DNA from: CBDUVZ01 sp965370805
GTDB lineage: Bacteria; Hydrothermota; Tepidihabitantia; Tepidihabitantales; Tepidihabitantaceae
Length of the DNA: 64,000 nt
NCBI GenBank assembly: GCA_965370805.1
Contig: CBDUVZ010000001.1
Location: 16,152-80,151 of the forward strand
Direction: 5' to 3'
Part shown: in pieces, positions 59,824-64,000 of the stretch
Position numbering within the stretch: position 1 is the first letter of the stretch
Layout of the letters: every line of letters begins with the position of its first letter
Translations under genes and position numbers: made by a program
Notes under the pieces: model-generated
Database searches by the model: none
Told to the model about the DNA's origin: nothing
What the model saw: only the letters and a program-made list of their open reading frames with translations

Positions 59824-60252
59824 GTGAGGAAACTCAAAGGAATCCTGCTGGTGGCATTGCTGGTAGGAGCTGTTGCCACACCGGCCCAAGCCGGTTTGCT
59901 GGGCGACATCGGGAAGATCGTCGGCGGAAGCGGTGCTGATATCGGACAGAGGGCACTGGAGAGAGCGCAGAGAGAGGTGGCGTACCAGGTCTTCCGTACC
60001 GTTCTGCGCGACAACGGCTGTCGCGGTGCTGACGACTATGCGAACGCGGTCAGGCTAATCGTCGAGAGTCAAGATTGGGGCGGCGCTACCGCTGCATTCT
60101 ACACTGGACTAGACAAGGATGGTACTGAGGGCGCTCGCGAGGTCCTGAAGGTCCTGTACGCAGCAGCAATAACTGTCCGACTGACAGACGAGCATGTTGC
60201 TGACGAGATTGTCTCGTTCATCAACTACATCAACAGACGGTACGACTTCTAA
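59824..60252 (+). CDS. Secreted 142-aa protein, first gene of the sigma54 operon
   Basis: I start at the GTG at 59824, with SD AAAGGAGG six bases upstream; the frame is open further up but passes through the leader. Signal peptide: RKLKGILLVALLVGAVATPAQA. The mature part is helical: LLGDIGKIVGGSGADIGQRA, VAYQVFRTVLRDNGCRGADD, LYAAAITVRLTDEHVADEIV, ending INRRYDF. One Cys. I recognise no family. Confidence 0.75.
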   Translation: MRKLKGILLVALLVGAVATPAQAGLLGDIGKIVGGSGADIGQRALERAQREVAYQVFRTVLRDNGCRGADDYANAVRLIVESQDWGGATAAFYTGLDKDGTEGAREVLKVLYAAAITVRLTDEHVADEIVSFINYINRRYDF

Positions 60253-60262
60253 GGAGGATATG

Positions 60263-60808
60263 ATGCTCAATGGAACGGGCAACTCTGGAAGGTTGACTCG
60301 GTTGGGCTCTACCTTTTTCCTTGCGGTGATGGTTGCGCTTATGGCTCAGCCGCTCGCGATGGGGAGCGAACGTACGATCAACCTCTACGGCGAGGACATG
60401 AGCTACGATGACTTCACACGGGACCCATCGGGAACCATCAAGGAGGCCCAGGCACGAAGTCACCAGCGGCGCACCTCCGATCAGGACGGTTTGACTCAGG
60501 ACGTTCACACAGAGGTGTGTATTGGACTAGGTGTTGCAGGTACTGGCGCGCGCATCTGTGTGAGCGACGACGGAACTGTTTCAGTTGGTGCTGGTGTCAA
60601 GGGAATCCAGGGCAGCATCTACGGGAATCTCGCTGAGCGCAATGCTGGAGTCTGTGCGGGCGTCGGTGGCTCCGTGGTGGAAGTCGGTCCCGTAGGAGTA
60701 GGGGGATCGACATCTGTTTGCGCCGATGTGAAGCGCGGAGCGGTGAGCAAGACTTCGGTGCAGGCTGGCGCGGGGCAGGTCACTGTGGACACCTACCGAG
60801 AGGAATAG
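60263..60808 (+). CDS. Secreted Gly/Val-rich protein with four cysteines
   Basis: A 181-residue protein with SD AAGGAGG; the ATG at 60263 has better spacing than that at 60260. Signal sequence LGSTFFLAVMVALMAQPLAM. A polar middle part (YGEDMSYDDFTRDPSGTIKE) leads to a Gly/Val-rich beta-like region: CIGLGVAGTGARICVSDD, VSVGAGVKGIQGSIYGNL, AGVCAGVGGSVVEVGPVGVG, STSVCADV. The alternating pattern suggests a beta-structured assembling protein. No family recognised. Confidence 0.72.
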   Translation: MLNGTGNSGRLTRLGSTFFLAVMVALMAQPLAMGSERTINLYGEDMSYDDFTRDPSGTIKEAQARSHQRRTSDQDGLTQDVHTEVCIGLGVAGTGARICVSDDGTVSVGAGVKGIQGSIYGNLAERNAGVCAGVGGSVVEVGPVGVGGSTSVCADVKRGAVSKTSVQAGAGQVTVDTYREE

Positions 60809-60815
60809 GAGAACT

Positions 60816-60965
60816 ATGACACCGACGAAGGCACGGCAGATGAGCCGCCCTTCTGCGGGACTCAACACGGCGGCACCGGCCATGGACGAAGAGAAAAGCA
60901 TCCGAGGTGCGCGGGTGTTGAAGCAAAGAAGAAAGAAGGAGGAAAGATGCTCAGAGCATTCTTGA
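60816..60965 (+). CDS. Possible small gene, 49 aa
   Basis: ATG at 60816 with SD TAGGAGA five bases upstream and 7 bp after the preceding stop. The protein MTPTKARQMSRPSAGLNTAA is followed by a charged tail (RVLKQRRKKEE). It has no signal peptide and its end overlaps the next gene by 19 bp. Spacing and SD favour translation; composition does not prove it. Confidence 0.4.
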   Translation: MTPTKARQMSRPSAGLNTAAPAMDEEKSIRGARVLKQRRKKEERCSEHS

Positions 60966-61408
60966 TGAGCATGGTAGCTACCTGTGTGGTGGTGGCAGCC
61001 GCAGGTTCCGAGACTGTGGCGGTTGACGAAGAAGTCGAGATGATAGAGCGGGCCGACTCGGGAAGCCCCTGCAGCCGGGAAGCACCGGCTGTCATGACGA
61101 AGGAGGCCGAATTCCTCACCGACTTGGGAGCAGGGCTTCCATACCGAGGCCTGACCGAACTCGAGCAGGCCAAGTTGGCTTCGTCCTTGCAGACGACCAG
61201 CGGTTCAGATGAGAACAAGACGAAGATGACTGAGGTGACAACAGACCTGGGACTGGGTCGTCCGTATCCTGGGTTGAGTGAAGGAGAGAAGGCCAAGCTC
61301 CGCCGGTGGCTTCCTGATAGCCATCCAGAGCAGTTGCCCGTGGAGGGTCCAAGACCGGAGTCTCCTGAAGATGACAAGCTCATGCCCAGCAGCATGGAGA
61401 ATGACTAA
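60947..61408 (+). CDS. Secreted protein with two internal repeats
   Basis: A 153-residue protein with SD AAGGAGG and signal peptide MLRAFLMSMVATCVVVAAAG. Two ~32-residue repeats are visible: EFLTDLGAGLPYRGLTELEQ and EVTTDLGLGRPYPGLSEGEK, each ending AKL..(W/S)L. The tail is acidic and Pro-rich (PRPESPEDDKLMPSSMEND). No known family. Confidence 0.72.
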   Translation: MLRAFLMSMVATCVVVAAAGSETVAVDEEVEMIERADSGSPCSREAPAVMTKEAEFLTDLGAGLPYRGLTELEQAKLASSLQTTSGSDENKTKMTEVTTDLGLGRPYPGLSEGEKAKLRRWLPDSHPEQLPVEGPRPESPEDDKLMPSSMEND

Positions 61409-61428
61409 CCAGGGGAGGAGGTACTATC

Positions 61429-63714
61429 ATGTCTAGGCTACTTGTAGCGGGGTTGCTGACGTTGGGGCTGGCAGTGCAGGCTGTCATGGCGAAGGAGACG
61501 CCCAAGAAGACCGAGGTCTTTGTGGGGTCTGATGGGCGTCAGTACAGCATTACGGTCGTGCCTGAGCTTGAATGCGTGGATGAAGGAGTGTCGGCAAAGA
61601 CGGACACAGGGAAGGAAACGGACGGCTGGGTGACAGTGAAGTCGGAGGACTTCGAGGGTGTTTTCCCTGGTGAATGGGAAGTATCCGGGAATCCTACGTG
61701 GGACGATGAGACACAGAAATACCGGTCCGGTAGCTGGGGAGGCTACTGTTGTGACGGCGGAAGCAGGAGAGTAACCTACCCGGGGCCGTACCCCACGGAC
61801 TTTCGAGCGTGGATGATCTACGGTCCGTTTAGCATGTCCGGATGTGACACGGGCTACGTTCAGTTTTACCGGTGGCTCGACTGCGAGACGACACACGATT
61901 ACCTGTACGTCGGGTACTCGACAAACGGAACTGAGTTCCATGGGTTCAGCGAAAGTGGCAGACACCGGAGTTGGTCTAGGAAGACCCTGAGTCTTGAGCC
62001 TGTGGCAGGGCAGAGCCAAGTGTGGATCGGCTTTCTGTTCAACAGCGATGTCTCAGTCACGGACACCGGCGCGGTGCTGGACGACATCCTTGTGCGCAAA
62101 CGCATTCCCACGCCACGTCGGCTTATGCTTCTGTCGGATGATAGCCGTAAGTCCACGAGCCAGGATACCTGGTGTAAGCTCTATCAGAGTACGAACTACT
62201 GGTTTGCAGTCGGGGTTCGTCCCAGTTCGGGTGACTTCGACATCGCGTTGTACGCAGACACGCTGTTCGGCGGCAGCATACTTGCAAGTTCGGGTCGCAC
62301 CGGCACTGATGTGGACTTCGTCGTGGCCGATTGCAACCACAGTCCGGACGACAAGTGGTATGGGGTGTATGTTGATGAATACTCAAGCGGTTCTGCCACT
62401 GTGGAGTACGAAGACGACTCCGATATGCTGAGCGAAGGCTCGAATGGGCCATACGCCTGGGAGAACTCCGACGACCAGTATGACGTGGTTGAGTGCTACG
62501 ATGTCTACCTGCAGGCCGGGAACACCTACACGTGTACCTTGAGGACCTATGGCTCCGCGCCGGACGGCATCGCGCTGTTCAAGTCGAACGGCAGCAGCTA
62601 CTACGCTGGGCGTTCGCAGGCGGTCAGGGATGTAGGCGTTTCTGGCGGCCGGGCGATATTCACCTACACTGCGACATCGAGTGACTACTACGGCATCGTT
62701 GTCTATGCTACGACAGCCGGGACCGGCAACTACTACGTGAAGATCCGAACCGGTGTTCCTCCGCCGCGCCGGCTTATGCTTCTGTCGGATGATAGCCGTA
62801 AGTCCACGAGCCAGGATACCTGGTGTAAGCTCTATCAGGATGAGAACTACTGGTATGCAGTCGGGGTTCGTTCCAGTTCGGGTGACTTCGACATCGCGCT
62901 GTACGCAGACACGCTGTTCGGCGGCAGCTCGCTAGCGAGCTCGGGACGCACCAGTGGGGTAGATTTCGTTGTGGCCGACTGCAACCACAGCCCGTACAAC
63001 AAGTGGTATGGTGTGTATGTCGGTGAATACTCAAGCGGTTCTGCCACTGTGGAGTACGAGAACAACGACGACCTGTTGACCCCTGGTAATGGCAACGGCA
63101 GTCAGACTTGGCCAGCTGGCGATGTTGTCGAGATCTGGGACAAGTACTGCGCACCCGGATACGGCCGGCCCACGATATGGTCGGTTGATCCAACTTCCTC
63201 TCTGGACATCGGAGTGGCGGTGTTCAAGTCAAACGGGAGTGCTTATTACGCCGGTAGAAGTTCTGCGTACCGGATTGCGGACAGCCACGGTCCGGGTGGA
63301 GCAGAGACGGTTTCGTTCTATCCAACGACCGGCGACTATTACGGGTTTCTCGTCTGGGCCAACAACAGCGCCAGTGGTACGATCTACTACCAGTGGACCG
63401 GCATTGAAGAATCAAGTGAGTCCAGGCCGGTCAGCACCCACACACTGCTCTATTCGTGCCGGCCCGGCCACTTCCGGCGCTCAACTGAACTTACCTACAG
63501 CTTGGGAAGGCCGTGTGACGTCAGGCTCGATGTGGTTGATGCCTCCGGTCGGCTTGTGGAACGAATGGTTGATGCCCGGCAGCCGCAGGGCGTGCATCGA
63601 GTCCGATGGACCGGGCAGGATGCCTCGGGGCGCTACGTCTCGCCCGGAATTTACTTCGTGCGCCTGACGACTGCTGACCACACGGCAACGCAGAAGATGG
63701 TGAAGCTGGAGTAG
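61429..63714 (+). CDS. Large secreted protein with tandem repeat domains and sorting domain
   Basis: A 761-residue protein (signal peptide LLVAGLLTLGLAVQAVMA; SD GGGGAGG). Residues ~65-225 resemble a jelly-roll/MAM-like domain (FEGVFPGEWEVSG, WIGFLFNSDVSV, GAVLDDILVRKR). Two nearly identical ~98-residue domains follow (RRLMLLSDDSRKSTSQDTWC), each paired with a PPC-like segment (GIALFKSNGSSYYAGRS). The C-terminus is a FlgD-like sorting domain: LTYSLGRPCDVRLDVVDASG, VSPGIYFVRL. It is the last and largest member of the sigma54 operon, likely the surface effector or adhesin. Confidence 0.85.
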   Translation: MSRLLVAGLLTLGLAVQAVMAKETPKKTEVFVGSDGRQYSITVVPELECVDEGVSAKTDTGKETDGWVTVKSEDFEGVFPGEWEVSGNPTWDDETQKYRSGSWGGYCCDGGSRRVTYPGPYPTDFRAWMIYGPFSMSGCDTGYVQFYRWLDCETTHDYLYVGYSTNGTEFHGFSESGRHRSWSRKTLSLEPVAGQSQVWIGFLFNSDVSVTDTGAVLDDILVRKRIPTPRRLMLLSDDSRKSTSQDTWCKLYQSTNYWFAVGVRPSSGDFDIALYADTLFGGSILASSGRTGTDVDFVVADCNHSPDDKWYGVYVDEYSSGSATVEYEDDSDMLSEGSNGPYAWENSDDQYDVVECYDVYLQAGNTYTCTLRTYGSAPDGIALFKSNGSSYYAGRSQAVRDVGVSGGRAIFTYTATSSDYYGIVVYATTAGTGNYYVKIRTGVPPPRRLMLLSDDSRKSTSQDTWCKLYQDENYWYAVGVRSSSGDFDIALYADTLFGGSSLASSGRTSGVDFVVADCNHSPYNKWYGVYVGEYSSGSATVEYENNDDLLTPGNGNGSQTWPAGDVVEIWDKYCAPGYGRPTIWSVDPTSSLDIGVAVFKSNGSAYYAGRSSAYRIADSHGPGGAETVSFYPTTGDYYGFLVWANNSASGTIYYQWTGIEESSESRPVSTHTLLYSCRPGHFRRSTELTYSLGRPCDVRLDVVDASGRLVERMVDARQPQGVHRVRWTGQDASGRYVSPGIYFVRLTTADHTATQKMVKLE
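62116..62412 (+). repeat. Near-identical ~297-bp direct repeat, copy 1
   Basis: Copy 2 is at 62767-63060. Long blocks are identical at the DNA level, including synonymous positions, indicating recent duplication or gene conversion. Confidence 0.85.
62767..63060 (+). repeat. Near-identical ~297-bp direct repeat, copy 2
   Basis: It differs from copy 1 by one codon deletion (GRTGTDVD to GRTSGVD) and a few substitutions. Confidence 0.85.
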
Positions 63715-63747
63715 TCGCCGGGAGGTGGCCGGAAGGGGCCGGTGATG

Positions 63748-63778
63748 CGGCGGGGAGCTTCGGCTCCCCGCCGGTTCT
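63748..63778 (+). terminator. Intrinsic terminator of the sigma54 operon
   Basis: CGGCGGGGAGC pairs with GCTCCCCGCCG around a TTCG tetraloop (11-bp stem), followed by GTTCT. The weak T tract lowers certainty. Confidence 0.75.
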
Positions 63779-63930
63779 GATTGGTCCAGGTAGCCTGCAG
63801 AGCGATTTGGCGGGCGGTTCCGGGCCAAGAGCGGGTAGTCTGGTTCCGTCCGGCATCTACTTCTGCACGCTTGAGGCTGAAGGCCGAAGGGGCACGTGCA
63901 AAGTGGTGCTGACCCGGACTGCCGAGTAGC
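63776..63930 (+). pseudogene. Sorting-domain tail remnant
   Basis: The frame ending at the TAG at 63928 encodes SLVPSGIYFCTLEAEGRRGT then CKVVLTRTAE, the terminal strands of a FlgD/Por-type sorting domain. There is no upstream cargo: it starts within the terminator region. It is probably the end of a deleted secreted-protein gene. The last 70 bp of the window hold nothing recognisable. Confidence 0.55.
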
Positions 63931-64000
63931 CAGGTACGGCCCTTGGCAGCGGACGCCTGAGGTTTGGGCGAGTCGACTCCTTGGGAAACCACACAGCATG

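Overview
The window is GC-rich, gene-dense bacterial DNA with about 60 supported protein genes, two tRNA genes and several gene remnants. Many secreted proteins end in a FlgD/Por-type sorting domain ('LSPGVYFV' and variants). LVIVD, YVTN, FG-GAP and PD40 beta-propellers are abundant, and lipoproteins are common. Together with pyruvoyl-dependent arginine decarboxylase, DUF4139 proteins and short intergenic repeats, this suggests an uncultured FCB-type lineage, most like candidate division WOR-3/TA06. That assignment is inference; there is no rRNA in the window. No phage, IS transposase or CRISPR array was seen.

Layout. 1-4.1 kb (minus): lipoproteins, a seven-repeat LVIVD protein, a nucleotidyltransferase with its small partner, and two LPP20-like lipoproteins. 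4.6-6.9 kb (minus): rbfA-truB-ribF. 6.9-10.9 kb: SpoIID/LytB protein, pyruvoyl arginine decarboxylase, tRNA-Ala(CGC), cyclophilin-like and UPF0158 proteins, and an FG-GAP protein. 11.2-13.9 kb: an operon of a repeat-containing secreted protein, DUF2089, DUF4097, two small membrane proteins and a SHOCT-like protein. 13.9-18 kb: M15 peptidase, an intact and a catalytically dead L,D-transpeptidase, tRNA-Ser(GGA), and a BPL_N/GATase-like secreted protein. 18-21 kb: a 655-aa RNAP-alphaCTD/sigma-region-4/HARE-HTH-like protein lying between two 30-bp copies of a YHS-gene fragment, followed by GNAT and HepT remnants and an MntA-type nucleotidyltransferase. 21-28.4 kb: PhoU and a Na/Pi cotransporter, a VOC-nitroreductase fusion, DUF554, a truncated AhpD-like gene, a UgpC/MalK-type ATPase and accD. 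28.7-38.5 kb: PLD-like protein, then a minus-strand operon of a serine hydrolase and three giant beta-propellers. 38.7-46.6 kb: tldD-pmbA, PD40 lipoprotein, RseC-like protein, lipoprotein, ECF sigma and ZAS anti-sigma. 46.6-54.4 kb: mnmA, three tandem DUF4139 paralogues with an mnmA-tail scar, and trmFO. 54.4-64 kb: a double-GNAT protein, then a two-component system followed by a sigma54-type promoter and an operon of secreted proteins.

Two themes stand out. (1) Many genes have a sigma70-like promoter (TTGACA, 16-17 bp, TANNNT) whose -10 box ends only 5-10 bp before the start codon, so their mRNAs should be leaderless. This pattern also corrects several starts (rbfA, the UPF0158 gene, the BPL_N gene, the histidine kinase). 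(2) The last 9 kb look like a self-contained signalling system. An FG-GAP beta-propeller histidine kinase and an NtrC-type regulator are followed by a palindrome, a perfect GG-N10-GC promoter and genes for exported proteins ending in a large sorting-domain protein. This is the best candidate here for an undescribed system.
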